Shown: piece after piece, positions 54,855-63,388 of the stretch
Position numbering within the stretch: the first letter of the stretch is position 1
Layout: each line of letters opens with the position of its first letter
From: Enterococcus larvae
Lineage (GTDB): Bacteria; Bacillota; Bacilli; Lactobacillales; Enterococcaceae
DNA: 64,000 bases
Reading direction: 5' to 3'
Assembly (NCBI RefSeq): GCF_017830045.1
Contig: NZ_JAEDXU010000007.1
Location: 186,001-250,000, forward strand
Notes under the pieces: model-generated
Database searches by the model: none
What the model was told of the DNA's origin: nothing
The model's input: only the letters and a program-made list of their open reading frames with translations
Program-made: the position numbers and the translations under genes

Positions 54855-55712
54855 ATGACTGAGATAACAAAAAAGACAAATCTCGCACCAGAAGAAATCA
54901 CAAAAAAAGATGTGACAAAAGCGTATCTTAGATGGCATTTCGCTAATGAGATCCCGCATTCATTTGAACGTTATTTAGCACCGTCATTACTTTATGCGAT
55001 GATGCCGATTTTGAGAAAACTTTATAAAAATGATGATGCATTGAAGGCCGCTTACAAACGACAATTGCTGTTTTTCAACACACAGCTTAGCTGGGGCGGT
55101 GGGGTAATCACTGGTCTGATGTCGTCAATGGAACAACAACGGGCACAGGAAGAACATGAAGGCACGGAAGTGTTGATGCAAGACGATTTGATGTACAACA
55201 CAAAGGCTGGTTTGATGGGTGCTTTAGCTGGTATTGGTGATGCAATCGATTCTGGAACTGTTCAGTATATCTTTATTGCAATTGCTGTTCCGTGGGCTGA
55301 GCAAGGAAGTGCGCTGGGCGCACTGTTCCCATTCGTCGCTTTTGCACTGTATCAAGTGATGTTAGGTATGTTCTTTGCTCGTCAGGCGTTCTCAATGGGA
55401 CGTAATGCGACAGGGTTGATGCAAAGCTCAGGAGTACAAAATGCGATTGAGACACTTTCCGTTTTAGGTTTGTTCATGATGGGGATCTTAGCAGGGAACT
55501 ATGTAAAAGTTGCTTCGACACTCCAATTCAAAATATCCGGACGGGAATTCATCATACAGGACATACTGGATCAAATTGTTCCGGGAATCCTGCCCCTTGC
55601 TGTCGTGATGGGTGTGTACTGGTTCTACACGAAAAAAGGACTGAAGGTAACGCAAGCACTATTATGGCTGACAGGAATATTGATCGTATTGGCAGCTGTC
55701 GGAATCTTGTAA
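54855..55712 (+). CDS. Mannose-family PTS EIID
   Basis: This 285-residue protein is EIID: a soluble N-terminal part with AYLRWHFANEIPHSFERYL, GLMSSMEQQRAQEE, LMGALAGIGDAIDSGTVQYIF, and one or two C-terminal membrane helices. EIID and EIIC make the membrane complex. The ATG follows CAGGAGGG. The EIIB gene follows after a hairpin. There is no long intergenic promoter, so it is part of the PTS operon. Confidence 0.93.
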   Translation: MTEITKKTNLAPEEITKKDVTKAYLRWHFANEIPHSFERYLAPSLLYAMMPILRKLYKNDDALKAAYKRQLLFFNTQLSWGGGVITGLMSSMEQQRAQEEHEGTEVLMQDDLMYNTKAGLMGALAGIGDAIDSGTVQYIFIAIAVPWAEQGSALGALFPFVAFALYQVMLGMFFARQAFSMGRNATGLMQSSGVQNAIETLSVLGLFMMGILAGNYVKVASTLQFKISGREFIIQDILDQIVPGILPLAVVMGVYWFYTKKGLKVTQALLWLTGILIVLAAVGIL

Positions 55713-55777
55713 TTTTCTAAATGAAGGAGCCAGTCAGTCACTGTCTGGTTCCTGATAAGGATAAAGGAGGAAGAATC

Positions 55778-56284
55778 ATGGGAACAATTAACTTAGCGCG
55801 TGTTGATGAGCGTTTGATTCATGGACAGGTAATGATGACTCTGTCACAAAAAAGCGGTGTAAATTCTATCTTTGTTGTCGATGAAGTTGTGGCAAAAGAT
55901 AAATTCATGCGTGATCTGTACAAAAGTGCAGGAAGTCGTACAGGACAGAAGACTATTGTTATCACACCAGAGAAAGCTAAATTTTATTGGGATGAATTTG
56001 CATTCAAAGAGTACAATTGCATCTTGATTGCAAAGACAGTCAGCGTGATTTATGACTTAGTAACACATGGTGTGCCAATGAAAGAATTGAATATTGGCGG
56101 GATCGCTCAAAAAAATCCGGAGAAAGATATTCTAGTAACGAAATCTGTTTATCTGAACAAATCCGATGCTGAGAAGCTGAAAGAAATGAATGAGCAATAT
56201 GGCGTGGAAGATATCTATTTCCAAGCGACACCGTCCGCACCAAAATCAACACTAAAAGATGTACTGGGACAATTTGGACTATAG
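55778..56284 (+). CDS. Mannose-family PTS EIIB
   Basis: This 168-residue protein starts at ATG 55778 behind AAAGGAGG (the open frame reaches 55721 but without a ribosome site). It has the phosphorylated histidine in VDERLIHGQV (His at about 15), the usual EIIB motif, then LNIGGIAQKNP. It passes phosphate from EIIA to the sugar during transport. Just upstream, GGAGCCAGTCAGT/ACTGTCTGGTTCC makes a hairpin before the ribosome site, similar in form to those before EIIC. Confidence 0.94.
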   Translation: MGTINLARVDERLIHGQVMMTLSQKSGVNSIFVVDEVVAKDKFMRDLYKSAGSRTGQKTIVITPEKAKFYWDEFAFKEYNCILIAKTVSVIYDLVTHGVPMKELNIGGIAQKNPEKDILVTKSVYLNKSDAEKLKEMNEQYGVEDIYFQATPSAPKSTLKDVLGQFGL

Positions 56285-56470
56285 GAAATACTGCTTTGCC
56301 TTTCATTCGATCATGCCATGACCGATGGATTGGAATAATTGTGGATTTTCAGGGAAATCGAAAGTGTAGTACTCATATGCAGGTTCCATAAAACGGAATT
56401 AACGGTGTTTTAGAAGTTGGCTATTCGAGGATAGCACTCTGTTGCAACCTTAATGAGAGGAGGACTAAAA

Positions 56471-57370
56471 GTGGTAGATGGAGTAGAACAAATAGATCAA
56501 AATGAAGTATTCAAGGATCGACAGTTTCGCTATCAGCATATTTATCGTTTACGGCGTACAAAAAAGCAAAAACAACGTTTTCTTTCTGCGCTAGTAAAAG
56601 ATATTGCCGAAGTACGAGAAGATATCCAAGTAATTGAGTATCAACAGAATAAAAAATATGTCTCCAGCAATTTATATGTCGGCAACATCGAAACAGCAGA
56701 TCGAATCATTTGCACGTACTATGATACACCGCCGAGAGGCTTTGGTTCTTATTATTTGTTTGATCGTGCAAAGCAAAGGAAGGCTGTCACTGGGTTTATA
56801 TTAGTCAGTTCCATGCTTGCTTTGTTGGCGGGAGGGTTGCTGACGATGCTGTATATGGCTCAGTCCGGCAATACATTTGATCTTCGATCCATCAGTACCC
56901 TTTTTGTCATTCTATGTTATGGTGGTTATTTTTACTTACTGAGTAAAATAGCGAAAGGTTTATCTGCTCGAAAAACACTGATTCGAAATACTTCTTCCGT
57001 TCTGGCTATGCTGTCATTGATTGGAGAAGGTGCCGGTAAAAAAACGGCTTTTGCTTTTGTAGATGAGGGATGTTTTGGCGAGGTGGGGCTGGATGTATTG
57101 CAAAAGTCCTGTAAACCCTCTGCAAAACTTTATTTTCTGGATAGTATTGGCGCGGAGGCTGACCTGTATATCACAGGTGATGGGGAAACGCCGATCAAGC
57201 TAAATGAAACGACTCGTTTAGAAAAACAAAAACGTCAAATTAGCTATATTTTCAGTGCAAAAACAGCAAGTGACGACTCAGGTACACAGTATTACTTGGA
57301 CCAATCAGAGTTGAATCAAAAGCAGTTGAACAGTACGAATATGATTAAAATCATCAAGCTGTTTAAATAG
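56471..57370 (+). CDS. Membrane protein of unknown function, possible degenerate M28-peptidase fold
   Basis: This protein of about 299 residues starts at GTG 56471 after AGAGGAGGA. Residues about 60-100 read SSNLYVGNIETADRIICTYYDTPP, resembling the N-V-h-a ... A-H-Y-D-T start of M28 aminopeptidases, but the metal His is replaced (CTYYDT). Later AFAFVDEGCFGEVGLDVL resembles F-x-x-F-D-x-E-E-x-G. Two hydrophobic helices (about 112-135 and 147-167) are inserted between. The metal ligands are not conserved, so it is unlikely to be an active peptidase. It lies between PTS EIIB and EIIA. Function unknown. Confidence 0.55.
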   Translation: MVDGVEQIDQNEVFKDRQFRYQHIYRLRRTKKQKQRFLSALVKDIAEVREDIQVIEYQQNKKYVSSNLYVGNIETADRIICTYYDTPPRGFGSYYLFDRAKQRKAVTGFILVSSMLALLAGGLLTMLYMAQSGNTFDLRSISTLFVILCYGGYFYLLSKIAKGLSARKTLIRNTSSVLAMLSLIGEGAGKKTAFAFVDEGCFGEVGLDVLQKSCKPSAKLYFLDSIGAEADLYITGDGETPIKLNETTRLEKQKRQISYIFSAKTASDDSGTQYYLDQSELNQKQLNSTNMIKIIKLFK

Positions 57371-57468
57371 GTCTTTTGAATGCTAGAGTCCTGAAATAGT
57401 TATTTGTAAGAGGACGAACAGATCTAAGTACCAATAAATTTATCTTATTTGTAAAGGAGCGGTGTTTC

Positions 57469-57924
57469 ATGCTTGGAATTGTCATTGCAACACATGGACA
57501 GCTAAGTGATGGTCTGAAGGATTCAGCAGAGGTCATTATCGGTGCGGTCAATAATACGGCAACAGTCAATTTGAATCAAGGCGATGATATTCAAGAATTA
57601 GGACAAAAGATAAAGCGGGCGATCGAGAGCGTGGATAAAGGAGCAGGTGTTATTGTTCTGACCGATCTGGTAAGTGCCAGTCCGTACAATCAATCATTAC
57701 TTATTGTCAATGCGCTAGAGGGGTCATTGAGAGAATCCACCTATGTGATTGGCGGGGTGAATCTGCCTATGCTGCTGGAAACCATCAATCATCAGTTGAT
57801 TGGTACAAGCGCAAGCGATCAAATGGCTCAAAGTATTTTAGATCAAGGGCTGAGTAGTATCAGTACTTGGCATGTGGCAGCTGCTGAAACAGATGCAGAG
57901 GAAGAAGAGGAAGACGATTTTTAG
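57469..57924 (+). CDS. Mannose-family PTS EIIA
   Basis: This 151-residue protein has the EIIA-man start GIVIATHGQLSDGL with phospho-His 9, and a central VLTDLVSASPYNQS. It accepts phosphate from HPr and passes it to EIIB. The C-terminus has an acidic tail DAEEEEEDDF, similar in character to that of EIIC. ATG 57469 follows AAAGGAGCG. The gene order C-D-B-X-A with an insert is unusual for this PTS family. Confidence 0.93.
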   Translation: MLGIVIATHGQLSDGLKDSAEVIIGAVNNTATVNLNQGDDIQELGQKIKRAIESVDKGAGVIVLTDLVSASPYNQSLLIVNALEGSLRESTYVIGGVNLPMLLETINHQLIGTSASDQMAQSILDQGLSSISTWHVAAAETDAEEEEEDDF

Positions 57925-57996
57925 GATCAGCTGAAATAAAAATAACGATGTATACACGAGGTTTTCCTCTAAAAAATTAGTGAAGGATGATTAGTG

Positions 57997-59064
57997 ATGA
58001 AATGGGGATTCAGATGGTATGGAGAAGGAGATTCCATCCCATTACAATATGTGAAACAGATTCCCGGCATTACCGGAATTGTAGGTACACTACTGAATAA
58101 ATTACCGGGGGATGTCTGGGAAGTCAATGAGATCCAAGGATTAAAGCAATCAGTTGAAAAGGGCAATTTGGAATTGCTGGGTATCGAGAGTGTAGCCATT
58201 CACGATTCCATCAAGGCCGGAGCGCCGGACAGAGACAAATATATCGATAATTATATTCAAACGATTCGCAATTTGTCTGCATGTGGTGTGAACTTGATTT
58301 GTTACAGCTTTAAACCAATTTTCGGTTGGGCAAAAACAACATTAGCTCATGAAAACAGTGACGGCAGTTTCTCTCTAGTTTATGATCAAGCCGTTGTAGA
58401 TAATATGGAACCTGGTGATATGTTTAAGCTGATCCATAGCCAATCCAAAGGCTTTGACTTGCCTGGTTGGGAAGAAGAGCGTTTGAAGAAGTTTGATTCA
58501 TTGGTAAAAATTTATGAAGGTGTGACGGAAGAAGATCTTTTTGAGAATCTAAAATATTTCCTATTGAAAATCATACCTGTGTGTGAAGAAATGGATGTAA
58601 AAATGGCGATTCATCCGGATGATCCACCGTGGGAAATTTTCGGTTTCCCAAGAATCACTAAAAATTTGGAAGATCTGCAGAGAATATTAGACATTGTTGA
58701 TTCTCCGTACAATGGACTAACCTTCTGTACAGGATCTTTAGGTGCAGATCCGTCAAATGATTTGGTTGAAATGATCAAACAGGTTGGGCACAAAATCAAT
58801 TTCGTTCATTTCCGCAATGTTGGATTTCTTGGCGAGAAGAAATTCATCGAAACTGCTCATTTGAGCACAGAGGGTTCGCTGGATATGTATGCGATCATGA
58901 AGGCTCTTGTTGATGCCGGCTTTGACGGCGTGATTCGTCCGGATCATGGCAGAACGATTTGGGGCGAGCATGCGATGCCTGGATATGGACTGCATGATCG
59001 AGCAATCGGTATCGGCTATATGCAGGGATTGCATGAAGCAATCGTCAAAGAGAAGAAAAATTAG
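57997..59064 (+). CDS. uxuA: Mannonate dehydratase (UxuA family)
   Basis: This 355-residue protein has the UxuA TIM-barrel features: FRWYGEGDSIPLQYVKQIPG, MAIHPDDPPWEIFGFPRI, TFCTGSLGADPSND, FVHFRNV, and RPDHGRT near the end, which hold metal and active-site residues. UxuA removes water from D-mannonate to give 2-keto-3-deoxygluconate. In this PTS operon the substrate may be a phosphorylated aldonate instead. ATG 57997 follows GAAGGA at good spacing; GTG 57994 is less likely. The KDPG-aldolase gene follows 27 bp later. Confidence 0.92.
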   Translation: MKWGFRWYGEGDSIPLQYVKQIPGITGIVGTLLNKLPGDVWEVNEIQGLKQSVEKGNLELLGIESVAIHDSIKAGAPDRDKYIDNYIQTIRNLSACGVNLICYSFKPIFGWAKTTLAHENSDGSFSLVYDQAVVDNMEPGDMFKLIHSQSKGFDLPGWEEERLKKFDSLVKIYEGVTEEDLFENLKYFLLKIIPVCEEMDVKMAIHPDDPPWEIFGFPRITKNLEDLQRILDIVDSPYNGLTFCTGSLGADPSNDLVEMIKQVGHKINFVHFRNVGFLGEKKFIETAHLSTEGSLDMYAIMKALVDAGFDGVIRPDHGRTIWGEHAMPGYGLHDRAIGIGYMQGLHEAIVKEKKN

Positions 59065-59091
59065 ATGTGTCAGTAGAAAGAGGGAACAGAT

Positions 59092-59736
59092 ATGTTGGCA
59101 AATATGGATCATGAAATCTACACGCAACTAGCGAAGACAAAGCTGTTGCCGCTGTACACAGCAACTGATTTGAGCTGTCTGGATAAGCTGGAGGAAGTCC
59201 TCATCAAGAATGATGTTCGGTTTATTGAAGTGACTTTCCGCAGTGAATTGGCGGCGAAGGCGATGAAGAAACTGTCTGCGTCCGGTGAGTTGACGGTAGG
59301 AGCAGGAACAGTCAGAAGTCTAAAAGAAGCTGAAATCGCAGTGGAAAATGGTGCGAAATTCATCGTGTCCCCTGCCGTTGTTCCTGAGGTCATTGATTAT
59401 TGTTTGACTCGTGATATTCCAGTATTTCCGGGAACAGCAACTCCGGGAGATATCCAACGAGCGTTGGAATACGGCATTAAGGTTGTCAAGTTCTTCCCAG
59501 CAGATATCTATGGAGGTCTAAAGGCAATCAAGGCGTTGAGCGGACCGTTTTATGATGTGCAGTTTTTACCTACCGGCGGTATCGATAAAAATAATTTTGT
59601 TGATTATCTGGCTGATGCGCATGTGATCGGTGTAGGCGGCTCATTCATTATCTCAGAAGCGGCAATCAAGAAGGATAATGGCATAACAGCTGATGCAGCA
59701 TTGAAAGAGCTGGTTGAGCAGCTAAAAGAAAACTAA
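59092..59736 (+). CDS. eda: 2-keto-3-deoxy-6-phosphogluconate aldolase
   Basis: This 214-residue class I aldolase has RFIEVTFRSELAAKAM, GAGTVRSLKEAEIAVENGAKFIVSP in its usual form, and the Schiff-base Lys in GIKVVKFFPAD. It splits KDPG into pyruvate and glyceraldehyde 3-phosphate. It is the last gene of the sugar-acid operon and is closed by a dispersed repeat with terminators. No KDG kinase is in this operon; the ribokinase 1.4 kb further on is in a separate unit. Confidence 0.94.
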   Translation: MLANMDHEIYTQLAKTKLLPLYTATDLSCLDKLEEVLIKNDVRFIEVTFRSELAAKAMKKLSASGELTVGAGTVRSLKEAEIAVENGAKFIVSPAVVPEVIDYCLTRDIPVFPGTATPGDIQRALEYGIKVVKFFPADIYGGLKAIKALSGPFYDVQFLPTGGIDKNNFVDYLADAHVIGVGGSFIISEAAIKKDNGITADAALKELVEQLKEN

Positions 59737-59745
59737 TACACACGA

Positions 59746-59985
59746 ATAAAAGAGGCTGAGATAGAAGTGTTTAGCTACAAGCACCAGGTAGGTACTTTTC
59801 AGCTTACTTTGTAAGCAATCACAGTGATTCAAAACAATAAGCCGGAATTCACGAAAATTGTGCCACAAATTTTTGTTGAATTCCGGCTTATTGCCGTAGG
59901 AGCTGCTTCTGACTTGCCGTTTATTCGGAGTTAAGGTATGGAATAGAGGGTGGGAACAAATTATTGTCCCACTCTCTTTTATTTG
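59746..59985. repeat. Dispersed intergenic repeat copy R7 (longest)
   Basis: Starts AAAAGAGGCTGAGATAGAAGTG, holds AGGTAGGTACTTTTC, GCTTACTTTGTAAGCAATC and the hairpin AATAAGCCGGAATTC/GAATTCCGGCTTATT, then GCCGTTTATTCGG and ends GGGTGGGAACAAATTATTG hairpin CCCACTCTCTTTT. It shares blocks with R3, R4 and R5 and is the fullest form. Confidence 0.9.
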
Positions 59986-60148
59986 GCTTAGACAGCGACC
60001 TGTATTTGCGTTTCATTTTGAAAATAACGTATATGTAGACAATTTTCTGAGGCTGATAGTTTCAATCATTCGATTCTCTTTGTATACTAGTATTATGAAA
60101 GCCTTTCCTATGGAGAGTGCTGGATATTGCTAATAGCTAGGAGGAGTA

Positions 60149-61105
60149 ATGAGCATGAAGATGATTTTGGATTTGGATACTGGGATCGATGATGCACTGG
60201 CAGTTGCGTATGCTTTGGGGCATGAAGAGATTGAATTATTGGGGATCACCACATCGTTTGGAAATGTCACTGTTGATAAAGCGGTGAAGAACTCTATTGA
60301 TATTTTAGACTTATTCGGCCAGAATGATATTCCTGTTTTTAAAGGCTCGGACGTTCCTTGGGGGATGGATTCTTATGTACCATCTGAGAATATTCAACAT
60401 ATCCATGGCGAAAATGGTTTGGGAAATATCGATTTAGGTGTATCGAGTCGAAGAGAAAGTCCTATATCGGCAATTGATTTTATGATCCAAGCAGCACATG
60501 AATATGGGAATCTGTTGACAGTTGTAACAACAGGACCGTTGACAAATTTAGCTGAAGCCATCAAAAAAGACCGAGCGGCAATAGAAAAAATTGGGAAAAT
60601 CGTAGTAATGGGCGGGGCGCTTACTGTTCCGGGAAATGTCACATCTTTTGCCGAAGCGAATATATTCAATGATGCTCACGCAGCAAAATTTGTCTTGGAA
60701 AGCGATATACCGCTGGTGATCGTTGGGCTGGATATCACATTGAAGACGATGCTGACAGGAAAGGACATTCAAACCTGGCAATCACTCAGCACTAAGGCAG
60801 CTCAAGCGGTGACAGCATTTACCACTTATTATTATCAAAATGAATATGATCATTCTGAATTTGGCGGTGCATTGCATGATCCGTTGGCTGTTGAGGTGGC
60901 AGTCAATCCGGAGATCGTTACAGATTATTTACCCATCAATTTGACAGTTGAAACCAAGGGGGCTTCGACTGGTCGAACAATTGCAGCTCTTCCACGTTTG
61001 AATGACACAGAAAAAAGTGCTCAGATTGGTCTGGATGTGAAGGGGCAGGATTTTGTCCAACGCTTTACAGAGACTGTTTACCGATTGTTGGAGGCCGCTA
61101 AGTAA
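60149..61105 (+). CDS. Inosine/uridine-preferring nucleoside hydrolase
   Basis: This protein of 318 residues (316 from ATG 60155) has the nucleoside-hydrolase calcium-binding start LDLDTGIDDALA, the later GPLTNLAEA and VVMGGALTVPGN, and the catalytic histidine near GGALHDPLAV. It splits ribonucleosides into base and ribose. The pair of in-frame ATGs lies 4 and 10 bp after AGGAGG, so the exact start is uncertain. The ribokinase gene follows 61 bp later, which gives a short nucleoside-salvage unit. Confidence 0.94.
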   Translation: MSMKMILDLDTGIDDALAVAYALGHEEIELLGITTSFGNVTVDKAVKNSIDILDLFGQNDIPVFKGSDVPWGMDSYVPSENIQHIHGENGLGNIDLGVSSRRESPISAIDFMIQAAHEYGNLLTVVTTGPLTNLAEAIKKDRAAIEKIGKIVVMGGALTVPGNVTSFAEANIFNDAHAAKFVLESDIPLVIVGLDITLKTMLTGKDIQTWQSLSTKAAQAVTAFTTYYYQNEYDHSEFGGALHDPLAVEVAVNPEIVTDYLPINLTVETKGASTGRTIAALPRLNDTEKSAQIGLDVKGQDFVQRFTETVYRLLEAAK

Positions 61106-61166
61106 AGAGATATACACTCCATTAAAGTGATGCCAGTAGTATATAGATGGAAAGAAGGGATAGCTA

Positions 61167-62066
61167 GTGAATAGAGTATTTGTTTTAGGGAGTATCAATA
61201 TTGATATATCGATGGAAACAGACGGCTTTCCAGTGATTGGAGAAACGATGTTAGGCGGCAGTGTGGACTATTACATGGGTGGCAAAGGCGGGAATCAGGC
61301 GGTTGCCGCAGCACGTATTGGCGGGCGTGTTTCTTTAACAGCTTCTGTTGGGGGTGATACCTTTGGTGAGAAAGCTCTGGAACATTTACGAGCAGAGGGT
61401 GTGGACACTCGATTTGTTACTGTGAAAGATGGTGCATTTACCGGCATTGCATCGATTTTCAGGATTCATTCTGATAATGCCATCATTGTGTTCCCAGGGG
61501 CCAATATGCTGCTGTCTGAAACAGCTGAGCTTGTTGAAGCGTTCAACGATAAAGACCTATTTGTTGCCCAGTTGGAAGTACCCCTAGAGACGATCAGACA
61601 GGGCTTATATTACGCAAAGAAAACCAATGTACAAACGATCATCGATCCCGCCCCGTTTCATGCTGACATTGTAAACATGCTGGACAAAATCGATATCATC
61701 ACACCAAATGAGACAGAGTTCGAAGGCTTGATTGGTCATACACTGAAGGAACAAGATATGGAAGAAGCGATGCTGGAATGGGCGGAAAACCACGACACAC
61801 AATTGATTGTTACTAGAGGCAGTCAGGGTGTTTCCTATGTTTTTGATGGTGAGGTGCGAACAATTTCTGCGGTAAAGGATATAGAAGTTCTTGATACAAC
61901 AGGTGCAGGCGATACCTTTACGGGTACCTTGGCAGCCTTTCTGGCTGAGGGAATGCCTTATGAAACAGCAATCGAAACAGCGAATATCTGTGCAGCTCTT
62001 TCTACCACAAAAATAGGCGCACAAACAGGGATGCCGACACGAGCAGAGCTTAGACATTTCAAATAG
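61167..62066 (+). CDS. rbsK: Ribokinase
   Basis: This 299-residue PfkB-family kinase has VLGSINIDISM, GGKGGNQAVAAARIGG, NETEFEGLIG and the catalytic DTTGAGDTFTGTLAAF, all ribokinase-specific. It makes ribose 5-phosphate. GTG 61167 follows GAAGGGA. With the nucleoside hydrolase before it, it turns nucleosides into base and ribose 5-phosphate. A terminator follows. It is not in the sugar-acid operon and is a ribokinase rather than a KDG kinase on these motifs. Confidence 0.93.
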   Translation: MNRVFVLGSINIDISMETDGFPVIGETMLGGSVDYYMGGKGGNQAVAAARIGGRVSLTASVGGDTFGEKALEHLRAEGVDTRFVTVKDGAFTGIASIFRIHSDNAIIVFPGANMLLSETAELVEAFNDKDLFVAQLEVPLETIRQGLYYAKKTNVQTIIDPAPFHADIVNMLDKIDIITPNETEFEGLIGHTLKEQDMEEAMLEWAENHDTQLIVTRGSQGVSYVFDGEVRTISAVKDIEVLDTTGAGDTFTGTLAAFLAEGMPYETAIETANICAALSTTKIGAQTGMPTRAELRHFK

Positions 62067-62109
62067 AAAAAGAGTATCTAAAATTCCTATATAATCGATA
62101 AGATGTTGA

Positions 62110-62158
62110 ACCGAGCAGTGAGGAATAGCCAGTGTGCTATGGATCACTGCTCGGTTTT
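62110..62158 (+). terminator. Terminator after rbsK
   Basis: CCGAGCAGTG (62111-62120) pairs with CACTGCTCGG (62145-62154), followed by four T; the inner bases also pair in part. Confidence 0.85.
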
Positions 62159-62175
62159 ATCCTGTTAAATCGTAT

Positions 62176-62234
62176 AGTGACAAAGTGTCACTTTCATGAT
62201 ATGCTTAACTTGATAAAGGGTGACGAAGTGTCAC
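62176..62234. promoter_or_regulatory. Twin dyads, candidate TetR operators
   Basis: AGTGACA-AAG-TGTCACT (62176-62192) is a perfect inverted repeat, and GTGAC-GAAGT-GTCAC (62220-62234) is a second copy 43 bp away, centre to centre. They lie in the short gap before the TetR-type gene, the normal place for autoregulatory operators. Bases between could hold the promoter. Confidence 0.65.
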
Positions 62235-62278
62235 TCCTTCTGATGGAATATTGAAATGACCAGAGAGAAGTGTGGAAG

Positions 62279-62875
62279 ATGCCAAAACAAACATTCTTTA
62301 ATTTACCGGAAGAAAAACGCTTGATGATCGAAGAAGTGCTCCTGGATATTTTTTGCGATCAACACATTAGTCAAGTGAAGGTAGCTCGTATTGTCGAAGA
62401 AACAAAGATTTCTCGCGCAGCCTTTTATAAATATTTTTCAACACTTGAAGATGCACATACATATATGAGCAGCAAGATATCTGGATTGATCCATCAGGAT
62501 GTCCTAACGTATATTGAATGCAATAAGCACGATTTTTTTAGAGGAATTAGTCAATTTTTGGTTTATTGTAGTGAATTGCCCCATGATAGTTCTCATTGGA
62601 AGGGGATCAAGCTGTTGATAAAGGGAGAAAATACTGAACTGTACCAAAGAATGCCGCTATCAGCAGATTCTCCATTGGCTATAAAATGGAGGAACCTGCT
62701 GCAGTTGAACGCATTTAAGATGAAGGATGAAGCTGAAGCCATTAGTTTTCTGTATTTTATTAGAGACTTGGTCATTGATTCACTGGCAAGCTTCATAGCC
62801 AATGACTGGGGAACAGGCGAGCTTCTCAATGATTTTTCCTATAAAGCAAATTGGCTGCTCAAAGGAATCAAATAA
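62279..62875 (+). CDS. TetR-family transcriptional regulator
   Basis: This protein of about 198 residues has the TetR helix-turn-helix near its start (ISQVKVARIVEETKISRAAFYKYF) and a helical ligand-binding part. I place the start at ATG 62279; GTG 62270 is an alternative. It is followed within 25 bp by a membrane-protein gene in the same direction, and two dyads in its promoter region suggest autoregulation. The ligand is unknown. Confidence 0.88.
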   Translation: MPKQTFFNLPEEKRLMIEEVLLDIFCDQHISQVKVARIVEETKISRAAFYKYFSTLEDAHTYMSSKISGLIHQDVLTYIECNKHDFFRGISQFLVYCSELPHDSSHWKGIKLLIKGENTELYQRMPLSADSPLAIKWRNLLQLNAFKMKDEAEAISFLYFIRDLVIDSLASFIANDWGTGELLNDFSYKANWLLKGIK

Positions 62876-62899
62876 TAAGAATGGAAGAAGGACAATTAG

Positions 62900-63301
62900 A
62901 TGAAAAAAATAGTACGGGTCAGTATGATCTACATGATTTTGGGACTGATATTTGGTGTATACTATCGAGAATTTACAAAGCTGAATGATTTTACAGGTGT
63001 GACACAGTTGAGTGTAACTCATACTCATACCTTGATTTTAGGCATGTTTTTCTTCTTGATTGTTTTGCTGTTGGAAAAAAACTTTCAGTTAACAGCACAT
63101 AAAAACTATAAGAAGTTTTTTGTCTGCTATAACGTCGGCTTAGGGATGACTTTGATGATGCTTTTAGTTCATGGAACGATGACTGTTCTGGGATATGCAG
63201 ATCATGCAGCAATATCTGGGATAGCAGGGTTGGGACACATCATGCTTGCTGTTGGCTTGGGCTATTTCTTTAACGTATTGTCCGGATCGGTAAGGGATTA
63301 A
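62900..63301 (+). CDS. DUF2871-type small membrane protein
   Basis: This 133-residue protein has four predicted membrane helices. The second carries a His-rich THTHTLILGMFFF, and LVHGTM and GLGHIML hold further in-membrane histidines, which is the pattern I associate with DUF2871 membrane proteins. Histidines in helices may bind metal or haem, but this is not shown. It is probably co-transcribed with the TetR-type gene and its regulated target. Confidence 0.75.
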   Translation: MKKIVRVSMIYMILGLIFGVYYREFTKLNDFTGVTQLSVTHTHTLILGMFFFLIVLLLEKNFQLTAHKNYKKFFVCYNVGLGMTLMMLLVHGTMTVLGYADHAAISGIAGLGHIMLAVGLGYFFNVLSGSVRD

Positions 63302-63388
63302 ACAGTTAAATACTGTTGTCCGCCAGAGCGCTTGGTTGCAGTAGGTAATGGGAATGCAAGGGAAGAGCTGAGAATAGGAGGGGTTAAT

